Source: Chrysoporthe austroafricana (Eukaryota > Ascomycota > Sordariomycetes > Diaporthales > Cryphonectriaceae). Taken from it: a stretch of DNA of 64,000 bases. Numbering within the stretch: the stretch's first letter is position 1; the number at the start of each line of letters is the position of its first letter. The stretch spans positions 2,852,001-2,916,000 of the forward strand of contig JYIP02000008.1 of the NCBI GenBank assembly GCA_001051155.2. The letters run 5' to 3'. The translations under genes and the position numbers were made by a program. Of the stretch, positions 41,056-52,261 are shown piece after piece. Under the pieces are notes generated by a model. It searched no databases. It was not told the origin of the DNA and worked only from the letters and a program-made list of their open reading frames with translations.

Positions 41056-42464
41056 CGGTAGAATTTTAATGTAGAAGCTTTAGGAACTTGAATGGGAATT
41101 CTAGTCGGTTACGGACCCCATGGCTCTGTACGAGACCGACCGTGCAGGAGTGTATATAGACCATAGGACACCATCAATCACCTAGAGCTAGTCACACCTT
41201 TTCAGAGCTATGATAGCATTGAGTGGGGGTCTCTGCAACTTTCAAGCACCTATTGTCACACAATCACCCAATTAAATACCTTGGGGAGAGATTTGCCCAG
41301 ACATTCAGCTGGATCTCCGCCCCACAAAGCTCAGCCCTCCTAACTAGATAATTACAAGAGCTCCAATGACAAAAGCCCTATATCGGCCTCCTACATCATC
41401 ATGGTTCCCTGTTCTGTAATCTCACATGAAGCTAACCATCTTTACGATCTGTGTGGTGGGCGGGCAGGGGGAGGCGCAGCGAATGACGCTCAATATCCGA
41501 TGGACCTATGATGGATTCCTCTTGACTCGGAGATCCTCACTGCTTCTGGGAGCAAAAGCAAAAACATGTCAATCTCAGACGCAGGACCAGTTTCGTATAT
41601 GGAGGGACTCATTCATAGTAATTATGTCTCATAACAGAAAGTTCTTTTGCTTTCTAATGATTATTGTCTTTTCTCTGTGCTCAAGGCTTCGAAGTGTGAG
41701 TAGTAAGACCATTCTAAGTTAATCAAAACTGTTTCATTGCGCTTACCCCACCTCACATTCTAGGTTCTTAATGTCCATGCTTTGGTTTACAGTGGTGACG
41801 AAACTTTTTGTGGCTTATGGGGTCCACCTAGAATCTCAGGTATCGTTGTTGAACTTGGAGCTGGAGAGCTTTCGATGTCCATAGAGTGAAGGTTAAACGA
41901 GTATAGTCCACAGCTCAGGGGACTGTATTCTCGACAACGGCGGAATCACCACCTCACCTCACCACAAAATTCGTTCACACTGCCATATTGAAACTCAAAC
42001 CACTATCCTAGAGACTTTAAACTTTCAACTTCATGACCTGTGTACTCCGAGAGAGCTTCCAGGACCAGCCTCCTGCCAACTTGTCTAGGGTTTTCTTGAT
42101 CAATCAGACAACCAAGCTCCATCCTGAATCCCCATCTTTTGACCTACCTCCCTTCATTGAGTCTCACTTCTCCGAGGGTGCCTTATATCGTTCACCCCTG
42201 TGCCGCAGCCTAGTGGCCCATCACAGTCTCGTCCAGCCCCTCACTGGTTGCCTTGCCCTTAGCTCCGGAACGCTCTTCCGAGGCCTGGTCCTTTCCTTTC
42301 AGTGCTCGAGGAAAAAGCTCGAAACTTCTGCCTTTCACCCACCTCATACCATCTTCTGTCGCAGAGCCTGCCTCTACTTCTACCTCTTCAAAACCATTGA
42401 CTTCTTGGCCGGCTTAAGACATCACAATACCATTTTGACGACTACGATCTACCAAGATTCCACC
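41056..42464. other. Intergenic / leader of following gene
   Basis: Divergent spacer of 1.4 kb. An open frame runs into the next gene from about 42033, but the first well-placed ATG (CACCATGGC context) is at 42465, so the earlier part is more likely 5' leader, and pyrimidine-rich as usual for fungi. Confidence 0.45.
41153..41158 (-). promoter_or_regulatory. TATA-like box of P450 gene
   Basis: TATATA (read CTATATAC on the minus strand) about 100 bp upstream of the P450 start codon. Confidence 0.4.
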
Positions 42465-43192
42465 ATGGCTACTCTCATGAAATCCGATGATAGCAAAATC
42501 CGCAACACACTGGGCGAAATCTACCAGGCAAGTGTCCCACCACCTGCTGTCTCTCGCAAGATCGCCTCTGTGTAGTAATGTCATGAATCTCCGTCTGACG
42601 ATCAGCTCCACCTGTACAGTCGCTGCAAAAGCTCTCCCTTGAGGGCGATATCCCCGAGGTCGATGTCATCAGGAACTATTTAGCCATCAAGAATACCCTC
42701 AAGGTCTACGGCTATGGCAGTAACGACTCCCCGGACGTGGTGATTGACGAGCCGATGTGGTGGCCCCAGAACGAGGACAAGCCTGTCTCTCTCGAGCTGC
42801 CCGAGCAGTTCATCTACGATCCCTGCAGGCGCGACCAACTCGAGGAGGAGATCATGATCCTGGGTGGCCAGGAGGGAACCCAGGGACACTGGCATACCCA
42901 GGAGGTTTTGACTTGGGATATGCCAGTCGGCAGCGATTTCGATGTCCCTGGCAGGCAGAGTCGCACCAAGTCTACCCCTACCTTGACCTCTACCTCGCCG
43001 CTGCTGGGGCCTGTTCTTACGCTCAACTCCACCTATTCTGGTGATGGCAACGATGTTTCAGTCGGAAAGCAAGTTGAGGGGAAGGAGAAGAAAAAGGAGG
43101 AGGAGGGGTTCGACCTCATCGAACTCCCTGATGAGGGGGAGGTCGACCCTGTCGAGTTTCCCAAGGAGGAGAAGAAGCTCATTGACATCTGA
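42465..43192 (+). CDS. Unknown conserved-looking protein with a GC-AG intron
   Basis: Exons 42465-42527 and 42620-43192 give 211 residues. Exon 1 encodes MATLMKSDDSKIRNTLGEIY and one further residue and ends at CAG|GCAAGT, the consensus of the rare GC-AG introns. The acceptor at CTGTACAG rejoins the frame at SLQKLSLEGDIPEVDVIRNY, with a CTGAC about 20 nt before it. The folded-looking part holds VYGYGSNDSPDVVIDEPMWW and LELPEQFIYDPCRRDQLEEE. The C-terminal 70 residues are Ser/Thr-rich and then very acidic with a Lys cluster. An alternative GT donor (GCAA|GTGTCC) with the earlier acceptor also keeps the frame but matches consensus poorly. There is no signal peptide. I do not recognise the family. 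Confidence 0.6.
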
Positions 43193-44471
43193 AACGGATG
43201 AGTGAAGACAACGGAGAGGAACCTCGGGATTTTCGAGGATCCAAGTCCCTGTTCTTTGTCTGACCTGGAGGGCGCATCCAAGGTCGAGTGTTTTCGGCTC
43301 GACTACGAAGGTACCCCTCTACATTGCGAGAAATCAAATCCAAGAGTTATGATGCCGATGGCCGGTACGTACCGGCCCACCAGCTGACATCACGGCCATA
43401 TGTCGAGACTGCCATGTTCCATGTGATCTCGGTAAGCTCCCACCGTCAGTCCAAAGATGATGCTTGAAGCTCTGTTTAGATCAGTGATGAGCGACAAAAG
43501 AATTAAGATCCCTGGCAATAGACGGAGTTACTCAAGAGGCCTGCCAAATCGAGCAAGGTGCTACTGGACCGGTCCTGATCATAGTCTCCTGACGTATACA
43601 GGCTATACTTTGTGCGGAATGCCCAGTAAATATCAGAAGCAAGCTGAATTAGCCGGTCCTGACCTGGCAGCTGCCAAGCTAAAACATTGTTCCTGGTTGA
43701 AACGTCCCCACGAGGTTCCAGAGACATCATCTCTTCTAAGACCGTGCGCTGTGTTGTTGTGGTGGTGCCGTGCCCCCCTCTGGACACGGCCCTGCTGGCC
43801 AGATTGCTCTCCGCAGAACCTCGCTCGTGATGATCTCTTGCCGTGCAGTCCTTGGCACTGGACTGCTGGGTCTACTTTAATATGATAAGACTCGCTGTGC
43901 TTGCAGGAGCCAAGAGAAAAGGCAAAGTGGTTGCCAAACAGAACGACCCGCATCGTAGGTATCAGTGTGTTATGCAATGACTTGGCCTCATTGTGCCAAG
44001 AGGCTGCACGTCCCCTCGGGGCAACCATCCCTCACATCGCAGGATAAGCTTTTGCGCGCCCCTTTTCTTTTTCCAAGCCTTTGCAGGCACACCTTCCCTT
44101 CGTAGGCAGGCTTCACGTATAGCGTAGACTCGGCAGTATGCACAGGACGGTCCCTGCCTAGGCGCCCAGATGTACCTCGCTAAAGTCGTCGTCAGATACG
44201 ACGGGAGTAACGCGAAAATCACCTTGGTAGAAGTCAGTTCCTTTACCTCGCCTGCCCAGCGCCTCTTCTATTTAAGTCGACCCTTGATGTCCCAGAAACT
44301 CGACCTCACCTCTCATCAGGCACTTGGTCCTCCCTCATCATTCGCCCGGCCGGCACGTTACGGCATCTTGACATAGCTCTCTTGCTCTGCCTGGCCCTGA
44401 TGCCCACCATTCGCTGCCCCATGTGACCTGACCCCTTTGCAAGAGTCCACTCTCACCCCCCTCGCACCAAG
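43193..44471. other. Intergenic, 1.3 kb
   Basis: No supported gene. Frames at 43457-43885 and their antisense partners lack features. The last 200 bp probably form the sedolisin promoter and leader. Confidence 0.45.
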
Positions 44472-46351
44472 ATGCGCTTTCTCAGCCTGCTCATCTCCGC
44501 GGTTGTCGTCTCGGCACGGGTATTTGACCAGCTCCCCACGGTCCCCCGAGGGTGGAGGAAGGCTGCCGACGCTTTGGCAACAGACAGGCTCTCCCTCAAG
44601 ATTGGGCTCAAGCAGGAGCATGCAGCAGCCCTGGAGCAGGCCGTGCTGGCCATGTCGAGCCCCAGCCATCCTGACTACGGCAGGCATCTGTCACGGGAGC
44701 AGCTTCGTTCCTACGTTGCCCCAGGCGCCCAGGCCGTCCGCGAGGTGACCTCCTGGCTCGCCGGTTACGGTATCGAGCCCTCCGTCGACAACGACTGGAT
44801 CGCCATCAGCACTGACGTCGCCACGGCGAATTCGCTTCTCGATGCCGATTTCCACTGGTACGAGTACTCGGAAGGGGGCGGTCTGAAGCTGCGCACCCTG
44901 TCCTACGCCGTCCCCGACTCCGTGGCACAGCATGTGGATCTGGTGCAGCCTACCACCAGGTTCGGCCACCTGGGCGCCAAGAGGTCCACCATCTTTGAGA
45001 TGGCGGTGCTGGAGGAGGACGAGGCGCAATCCGTCCATATTGCGGCTCTGTCGGCGGCGGATGCTGGATCCTGCAACACCACCGTCACGCCTGCTTGTCT
45101 GAGGGCGCAGTACAACATCAACTACACCGCAGACGCCGACTGCGGAAACCTTGTCGGGTTCGCTTCGTTCCTGGAACAGTCTGCGCGCTACACGGATCTC
45201 GCGGAGTTCGAGAGGACGCAGGTGCCCGAGGCCGTCGGGCAGAACTTCTCAGTAGTCGCAATTAACGGCGGTATTAATGACCAGACGAGTGACCTGAACT
45301 CGGGTAAGCATAGCATGATGTGCCCTCCCGTAATTCGAGGTCGGATTTGCTTACTCGACACATAGGCGAGGCAAACCTGGACCTGCAGTATGTCCTGGGA
45401 GTCAGCCGGCCGATTGCGATTGTCGAGTACATCACTGGGGGTAGAGGGTAAGTCTGAGGCAGACATACGGATATGGGGCCGCCACTGACCTCCGTCCGCA
45501 GACCTCTTCTGCCGACACTTGACAACGGATTCCCCAGCACCAATGAGCCGTACATTGAGTTCCTCAGTTATATGCTCAACCTATCGGACTCGGCATTGCC
45601 GCAGACCCTGACCACGTCTTATGGCGAAGAGGAGCAGTCAGTGCCTCGCGAATACGCCCTGAAGGTCTGCAACATGTTCATGCAGCTCGGCGCCCGCGGC
45701 GTGTCCGTCCTCTTTTCTTCTGGTGACTCCGGGCCCGGACGCTCCTGTAAGAGCAACGCCGACAACACGACGACCACATTCCTGCCTACCTTTCCGGCAG
45801 GTTGCCCGTACGTCACGGCCGTGGGAGGCACTACCGGCTCTGCACCAGAGCACGGGGTTTCTTTCTCTAGCGGGGGCTTCTCCATCTACCACGGCCGGCC
45901 AGAGTGGCAGGACTCGGTCGTCCCAGACTATCTCGACTCCATTGGTGACACCTACGCCGGCCTCTACAACGAGACGGGCCGCGGCATCCCCGACGTGGCG
46001 GCGCAGGGCGAGCTGTTTGTCGTTAATGACGGCGGGCGCACCGTCTACCTCAGCGGAACGTCCGCATCGAGCCCGACGTTTGCGGGCGTTGTGGCCTTGT
46101 TGAACGCCGCGAGGAGGGCGCAGGGCAAACCTGGCCTGGGATTCCTGAACCCGTTTCTGTACGACAACGCTGCCGCGTTGACGGACATCACGACGGGTTA
46201 CTCGTCCGGCTGCGCGGGAGCAGGCGGTGGGCTGCCCGCGACGGGCGCACGGTGGAACTGCACCCAGGGCTGGGATCCGGTGACGGGCCTAGGAACGCCC
46301 AAGTTCGATGCGCTGTTAGAAGCGGCGGCGCCGGGGACCCCCAATGAGTAG
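44472..46351 (+). CDS. Sedolisin / tripeptidyl-peptidase (peptidase S53), secreted
   Basis: Exons 44472-45303, 45366-45447 and 45502-46351 encode 587 residues. Residues 1-16 ([16 protein letters not shown]) form the signal peptide. A pro-kumamolisin-type propeptide runs to about residue 200, with [17 protein letters not shown] and the usual WL..YGIEPSV block. The S53 catalytic residues are E279 and D283 in [10 protein letters not shown]380 in SSGDSGPG (oxyanion) and S492 in SGTSASSP. A calcium-site tail is seen near [15 protein letters not shown]. Introns of 62 and 54 bp split the gene around the Glu/Asp pair. It is an acid-active serine-carboxyl peptidase secreted as a zymogen, releasing tripeptides or acting as an endoprotease in nutrient acquisition. 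Length and layout fit the SED group. The propeptide should clear itself at acid pH. Confidence 0.92.
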
Positions 46352-46521
46352 TTTTGGGCCAGTCCGGTCAGGCGGAGGGGACGGCAGGAGTGGTGGTGAG
46401 GTTCTGAGAGGCCTGACACAGCCGCTTAATTAATAATTCTTACACTGCATCACGCAGCCAAGCAATGCATAATACCTATCCGTTTTGCAGGGGACACCTT
46501 GGAGCAGATGTCCCAAATCAT

Positions 46522-47607
46522 TCACAGGCTTTCCATTGCGGTAGCCTCTTCCACCAGCCTCCTCGTGCTGTCCCTCGCCTTCTCAGCGAACCCCATCAGA
46601 TCATCGCCATATTTCTTCTCAAACTCCCCATCAAACACCTCGACGCTCAGCCAACCCCTGAATCTAGTCTCCAGCACCGCCCGTGTGAAATCCGCGATAG
46701 GCAGGTACCCGCCATCGTATGGGAGCGGTCTGTAGTCATGGCTCCACCTCCCCCTCGGCCGGAGGCCGCTGTCATCGTTCGGCTCGGGGTGCGGCGCGAG
46801 GGGTGGTTGCACCTTGTACGCGTCGCTGATCTGCAGGAAGAAGATCTTCTCGGGCGGTACCTCCCGGGCCAGCCCGCGGAGGCTGTCGAGCCAGTTCTCC
46901 GTCAGCGAGCCCTGCGCCAGCCCCTCTTGCTCGATATGCCCGGAGGACGTCGTCGGGTCCCCCCACTCCCCGCCAGCGGACTGGAACGTGTCCAGGCACA
47001 GGCCGATGTTGGGCCTGTCAGCCAGCTGCACGATCTCCCACACGTCGCACCAGCCCGGCGCGCGGGTCGCCCAGCACCAGTTCTCGTAGGCGATCCTGAA
47101 GCCGGGGCCCTCGGACGAGAGCAGGTCGGCGAGTGCGGCGAGGTCGGCGGCGAGGGCCGCCCTGGAGGAGGCTATCTTGTGCGAGGGCGTGTCGGTCGAC
47201 CCGACCTGTAGCATGTCCGTCCCCGCCGCCTTCATGATCTGGACCCAGCCCCTCGCCCTCTCGAGCGCGGCCTCGCGGGCGCCGGCGTCCGTCCAGCCCT
47301 CGAAGTTGGCAAAGGGCTGTAGCACGAGGACCTGCAGCCCGTGGGTGGAGCACAGGTGCCGGACGTGCTCGGCCGCCCTGCACAGCGTCGGCCAGTCGTC
47401 CTCCCTGACCTCGCCAGCGGGGAGCTGGCGGAGGGACTGCAGCTCGCGGGCGTGGGCGAGGAGGTCTGGGAAGGAGAGCTCGATGCCCGTGAAGCCGGAC
47501 TGGGAGATCGCTTCGAGCTTCTGGTGGAGGGTGTGGCGGGGGAGCCCTATGGAGCAGGATGCCAGGGAGAGAGGGATGCTGGAGGCTGTTACTCGGAGGG
47601 GAGGCAT
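46522..47607 (-). CDS. Sugar-phosphate isomerase/epimerase family, 3-dehydroshikimate dehydratase-like
   Basis: 361 residues from the first ATG at 47607 (MPPLRVTASSIPLSLASCSI); the frame extends further upstream but without an ATG. This is a TIM-barrel of the AP-endonuclease-2/xylose-isomerase-like superfamily. The four metal ligands seen in fungal dehydroshikimate dehydratases have counterparts here: E in RIAYENWCWATR, D in GLCLDTFQSAG, Q in FFLQISDAYK and E in WLSVEVFDGEF. Blocks such as GFTGIELSF, LQVLVLQPFANFEGW and DGGYLPIADFTRAVL also fit. The quinate-pathway enzyme converts 3-dehydroshikimate to protocatechuate; whether this paralogue does so, or isomerises a sugar acid, cannot be decided from sequence alone. 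It is divergent from the 6PGDH-like gene at 736 bp. Confidence 0.82.
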   Translation of the reverse strand: MPPLRVTASSIPLSLASCSIGLPRHTLHQKLEAISQSGFTGIELSFPDLLAHARELQSLRQLPAGEVREDDWPTLCRAAEHVRHLCSTHGLQVLVLQPFANFEGWTDAGAREAALERARGWVQIMKAAGTDMLQVGSTDTPSHKIASSRAALAADLAALADLLSSEGPGFRIAYENWCWATRAPGWCDVWEIVQLADRPNIGLCLDTFQSAGGEWGDPTTSSGHIEQEGLAQGSLTENWLDSLRGLAREVPPEKIFFLQISDAYKVQPPLAPHPEPNDDSGLRPRGRWSHDYRPLPYDGGYLPIADFTRAVLETRFRGWLSVEVFDGEFEKKYGDDLMGFAEKARDSTRRLVEEATAMESL

Positions 47608-48343
47608 CTTTATCTTGGATCGGTCTTCTTCTCCTATCTCGCGGCCTAGCAACGGGGATCAGTAGTGTGTGGTCTGGATACTCTGCCCTGTGGTGAGAAA
47701 GGATTAATCACTGGCCGAGGGACAGAACCCTACGAAGCGTCGGATAGCTTCAGTTGGAGTGGTGTAATACGTGCAACACTTGTTGCACCGCATGGGCGAG
47801 ATCATACATGCCCAGCTAATTAGCTGTCCTGCGAGCAATCACTATGACATGCGCTCATGATGATGCAAGCGGCTCGGGAGCGTCTCCGGCCTCGAGTGGC
47901 CATGATGTCACAAATGCAGGCCCCACAGGACGCCGTGAACCTGCCTTCAAGCCCGTCCGAGACGATGCGCCCTCAACCTGATTCGTCCTGTCGGGTCTCG
48001 AGGCACAGCCTTGATGGCAGCATTGCAGGTTTACATCATTTGGCTGTCATGGCAGGAGCGAATAAATTCGAGTCGAGCCTAGGAAGAGTGGAAGCCGTTG
48101 TGTAATGGCTCGCTTCTGGTGTGGCCGCCCTGTTAACGACATGCCGTCTGTATCTTCTGGCCAAAGCCAGCCCGGATCTCAGACTGAGCGCACCCAAGCA
48201 GTGATCCTTCCACACTCGAGGAGACTGAAGTTTGATAGTCTCAACAGCTCAAACTATTCAGCTCTTGATTTCCACTATAGGTGCCTCCCACTAGCTGTCA
48301 ATCTGAAGAAGCATACCGAGAAGCCAGTGAAAGCGTAGCGAGG
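47608..48343. promoter_or_regulatory. Divergent intergenic region of isomerase and 6PGDH-like genes
   Basis: 736 bp between two start codons on opposite strands with no gene in between. It contains a TGCAACAC/GTGTTGCA-type inverted repeat around 47770-47790 (gtgcaacacttgttgcac), a palindrome that could bind a dimeric regulator. Confidence 0.4.
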
Positions 48344-49949
48344 ATGGACGTCAAGGAGGTCAGTATGCCCTCGCTGTCCCCAACCGTGACCTGACAGCTT
48401 ACTGGTCTTGTAGCTGGGGCTGATCGGTGCCGGCAATATGGGCGGCATGATGGCCCTCATGTTCGCCGAGTACGATATCGAGGTGCACATGTTTGATCCA
48501 GCCGAGGAGACCGTCCACCGTGTTCTCGACCAAGCCAAGGAAGCCGGGCTGGCTTCCAAGATCTTCTACCAGGTGGACTATGAGTCGCTGTGCAAGGCTC
48601 TGCCCCAGGACTCGCCCAAGGTCTTCGTCCTAAGCGTGCCACACGGTTCGGTGGGAGATAAGACCATCGATGGCTTGGAGCCATTTCTCACGGAGGGGGA
48701 TGTGATTATGGACGCGTCGAACGAGCGGTGGACACACACGGAGCGGCGGCAGGAGAGACTGAGGCCGAAGGGTGTGCACTTCATCGGAATGGGCGTGTCA
48801 GGAGGATACCAGGCAGCGCGACACGGCCCGTCGATCTCGCCCGGCGGCAGCACGAAGGAAGCCCTCGACCTGGTGTGGCCGTTCCTGACCAAGATCGCGG
48901 CCAAAGACCGCCAGGGCCGGCCATGCACGGCGAAGCTGGGCGTCGGCGGATGCGGGCACTATGTCAAGATGGTGCACAACGGCATCGAGCACGGGATTAT
49001 GACGGTGCTCTGCGAGATCTGGGGGATCATGGCCAACGGCCTAGGCTGGTCGCCGGAGGAGATCGGGGACGCGCTGGAGCGATGGACTGCCGACGAGGAG
49101 AGCCCTCTGCGATCCAACTTTCTGATCGAGATCGGCGCCGAGATATGCCGGAGGAAAGACCCCAAAGACGAGTCCAAGTACGTCCTGGCCAGCATCCGCG
49201 ACAAGGTGGTCCAGGACGTGTGCGAGGAGGAGGGCACAGGCACGTGGACGGTCGAGGAGGCTGCGAGGCTACACGTCGCCGCACCGACTATCGCCGTCTC
49301 GCACATGGTCCGCGTACAGTCCGCGTACGCCTCCCGGCGAGAGGCTGCCGCTCAGGCCTTCAGGGACGCTGGCACCACCGCCGAGCCACAGCCCTGCAAG
49401 ACGGAGGCGCGGACGGTGGAAGGCAAGGCCAAGGCGGCCCACGAGCTCCGGGACGCGGCGTACGCGTGCTTCCTGCTGTGCTTCGTCCAGGGGATGCACA
49501 TCATCGCGGCGGCGGACGCAGAGCACGGGTGGAAGCTGAGCTACAGCGACATCATGCAGCTCTGGCGGGGCGGGTGCATCATCCAGTCCGACGGCATCGT
49601 GGACACGCTGGACGGGATATTCAAGTCTGGCAACGCAGACAGGAGCAACCTCCTCGCCCACCCGATCATCGCGAGGGAGCTGGGTGGCACCGCAGGCTCG
49701 CTGAAGGAGCTGGTGGTCAACTCGCTGGAGATAGACTCATATGTGCCCGCGCTGACTGCGAGCCTGGAGTATCTCAAGTACTCCATCTCGACGGACCTGC
49801 CGACGAGCTTCCAGGAGGCGGAGCTGGACTTCTTCGGGCATCACATGTATGACCTGAAGAGCGAGGATGCTGGCGATCCGGTCATGGGCAAGCACCACTT
49901 CGAATGGAGGCCTGCGAGGGGCATCCGGGAAGTAGAGCAGAACAGATGA
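48344..49949 (+). CDS. 6-phosphogluconate dehydrogenase-like NAD(P)-dependent enzyme
   Basis: Exon 1 is only 15 nt (48344-48358, MDVKE); a 55-bp intron leads to exon 2 at 48414-49949, for 516 residues. The dinucleotide-binding motif is LGLIGAGNMGGMMALMF. VIMDASNERW, GVHFIGMGVSGGYQAARHGP and LGVGGCGHYVKMVHNGIEHG (catalytic Lys and Asn) follow the order of 6-phosphogluconate dehydrogenases. The C-terminal all-helical domain has WRGGCIIQS. The canonical enzyme oxidises 6-phosphogluconate to ribulose-5-phosphate with CO2 release in the pentose-phosphate pathway. This copy differs from the housekeeping form in its N-terminus (GAGNMGG in place of GLAVMGQN), so I infer a paralogue, perhaps for another phosphosugar acid. 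The divergent pairing with an isomerase/dehydratase supports a small catabolic unit. Confidence 0.85.
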
Positions 49950-50485
49950 ACGAGGCGACAATCAATACATGTATCACATGCTTGGTGACAACTGGTCCCT
50001 TGTCGCGGTGGCTCTCGAGGGCCTCGGATGAGGGTGGGCTTGCGGTGTGTTCAGTTGATTTATCTCGAATGAGGTTTGTACTAGAACCCAATTAGTACAG
50101 CACCTATACTATGTACGGTCGGTAAGTACGCTCGCTATAGGGGCATTCTACCGTGTTAGCGGTAAGGATGCGGCTGGTAAGCCCCTGTCGTGGCCCCTGA
50201 GCTCCCCTGATGAACGCCTGTAGGTGGCGTCAATCCTGCTGCTATGCCACTGGAACTAAGCACACCGTCAATAATCCAGGCAGTTAGCTCTGTCGCAGAC
50301 CTCGACAAACATCCACATCCAATATCAACATCAACATCCACATCCACGTCACGTCACGCACACCTCACCGACCTTAGTTCTGCACTCGCCCCGCCGCCTG
50401 CGTGCGCTTCTTCCATCCCGCCCTCCTTAGCACGCTGCACTTGCCCTGTCGTTTCGATGCGTCGATAGCATTTCGTCTCTCATAC
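49950..50485. other. Intergenic with hexanucleotide microsatellite
   Basis: Contains an ACATCC/ACATCA tract at about 50306-50350. It is the promoter and leader region of the phosphoesterase gene. No gene seen. Confidence 0.5.
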
Positions 50486-52261
50486 ATGTCCTCTTCCCCT
50501 TCTACGTATGCCTTTGCCAATGGCCTCCTTCGCAACTTGTTGCGACTCCTTGTCCCCCTGTCGGTGACATTGACCGTCTATCTCTACCTCTACCCTTTCT
50601 TCCTGACCTGTGGTTTCCCTCTGCCCTCCGCCTCGCCGGCTGTCCCTCACGATGGCCACTTCGCTGCGTGGCTGGAGACCATAAAGCTCCACCTCTCTGC
50701 TGTGGACGACCAGCCCACGACCGGCACCGCCGCTGCCCACGACCGCCCGTCCTCGGCCTTGCGCGTGGCCCCCTTCCGCCTGCTGGCCCTCGGCGACCCC
50801 CAGCTTGAGGGCGATACCTCCATACCCAATACCTACAGCGACACCTCCTTCCCTCACCTCCACCGGTTCTTCTCCCACCTCACGTCTCGCACTGACGAGT
50901 ACCCGACCTTTCGGAGGAGCACCAAGCAGGCCTTCCACGACCTGGTTGATTTCTACTTCGACGACATACCCAACACGCTGGAGAGCATACGCAAGAGGAT
51001 TGATTTGTTCGGCAACGACTTCTACCTTGCCCACATGTATCGTACCCTGAACTGGTGGACGGTGCCTACCCATGTGACGGTGTTGGGTGATCTGCTCGGG
51101 AGCCAGTGGATCTCTGACGAGGAGTTCGGGAGGAGGGGATCGAGGTACTGGAGCAGGGTTTTCAAGGGAGGCCAGCGAGTACCTGATGAGGCTGCGGTAT
51201 GGCCAGAAGCCGACCATGCTGTCGCTGGGGCCTTGGGCACCGCGCTGTACGACGAGACGTGGCAGCGGCGCATTATCAACGTCGCAGGCAACCACGACAT
51301 TGGCTACGCTGGAGACCTCACCCTTCACAGGTTGGGCCGCTTCGAGCGCGTCTTCGGCAAGGCCAACTACGAGTTGCGCTTCGATATCCCTCCCTCGGTT
51401 CTGTCACCCGCTGCTGCGAGTACCATCCGCAACAGCTCTGCAGAAGCCACCCAAGACGAAGCCTCCACTTCCCTTCACGACGACCACCTCATCCCCGAGC
51501 TGCGCATCGTCGTCCTCAACGACATGAACCTCGACACCCCCGCCTCGTCCTCCGAGCTTCAAGACCAGACCTACAAGTTCATCAACGACGTTATCAACAC
51601 CGCCTCGGCGGTCGAGGACAAGGGCCACTTCACCGTGATCCTGACTCACATCCCGATGTACAAGCCCGAGGGCGTCTGCGTCGATGCGCCGTACTTCTCT
51701 TTCCACGATGAGGACGGCAGTCTGAAGGAGCAGAACCTGCTGAGCGCCGACGCCTCGAAGGGCATTGTCCAGGGCATCTTTGGGCTGAATGGAGACCCGA
51801 TGGCTCCGGGCAGTGGGCAGGGGCGACGAGGCGTCATTCTCAACGGGCATGACCACGAAGGCTGTGACACATATCACTTCATCAACCAGTCGTATGGCGA
51901 GAGCCCGGCTGATAGGGAGTGGCAGGTGAGGAGGTGGCGTAGTGCCACAGAGGAAGGCCTTGTGGAGAGCTCCTCGATGCCTGGTGTCCGGGAGATCACA
52001 GTCCGCAGCATGATGGGCGGCTATGGCGGCAATGCCGGGCTGCTGAGCGCCTGGTTCGACGAAGACAGTTGGACGTGGAGGTTTGAGTACGCCGAATGCG
52101 CTCTGGGGACGCAGCACATCTGGTGGGCGGTGCACATCGTTGACCTGATCACGATCGTGGCTGCGTGCGTGTATGCAGTCATGTCGGTCATACCTGGCGG
52201 AGAGAAGGGCGACAAGGGGCTGAAGACGAACGGTTGTATCAAGCATCCCGCAAAAGCGTGA
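50486..52261 (+). CDS. Calcineurin-like phosphoesterase, Ted1/Cdc1-type, membrane-bound
   Basis: Single exon, 591 residues, from the first ATG at 50486 (MSSSPSTYAFANGLLRNLLR). An N-terminal hydrophobic segment (LVPLSVTLTVYLYLYPFFLT) anchors it, and a C-terminal one (WWAVHIVDLITIVAACVYAV) gives a second pass. Metallophosphoesterase motifs occur in order: GDPQLEGD, GDLLGSQWI, GNHDIGY (H270), THIPMYK and GHDHEGCD (H455). In yeast, Ted1 and Cdc1 sit in the secretory pathway and remove ethanolamine phosphate from GPI anchors, helping GPI-proteins leave the ER; this protein's length and motif variants fit Ted1. It may therefore act on the GPI-type surface protein encoded at 23 kb, among others. Orthology is inferred from motifs only. 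Confidence 0.85.
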   Translation: MSSSPSTYAFANGLLRNLLRLLVPLSVTLTVYLYLYPFFLTCGFPLPSASPAVPHDGHFAAWLETIKLHLSAVDDQPTTGTAAAHDRPSSALRVAPFRLLALGDPQLEGDTSIPNTYSDTSFPHLHRFFSHLTSRTDEYPTFRRSTKQAFHDLVDFYFDDIPNTLESIRKRIDLFGNDFYLAHMYRTLNWWTVPTHVTVLGDLLGSQWISDEEFGRRGSRYWSRVFKGGQRVPDEAAVWPEADHAVAGALGTALYDETWQRRIINVAGNHDIGYAGDLTLHRLGRFERVFGKANYELRFDIPPSVLSPAAASTIRNSSAEATQDEASTSLHDDHLIPELRIVVLNDMNLDTPASSSELQDQTYKFINDVINTASAVEDKGHFTVILTHIPMYKPEGVCVDAPYFSFHDEDGSLKEQNLLSADASKGIVQGIFGLNGDPMAPGSGQGRRGVILNGHDHEGCDTYHFINQSYGESPADREWQVRRWRSATEEGLVESSSMPGVREITVRSMMGGYGGNAGLLSAWFDEDSWTWRFEYAECALGTQHIWWAVHIVDLITIVAACVYAVMSVIPGGEKGDKGLKTNGCIKHPAKA

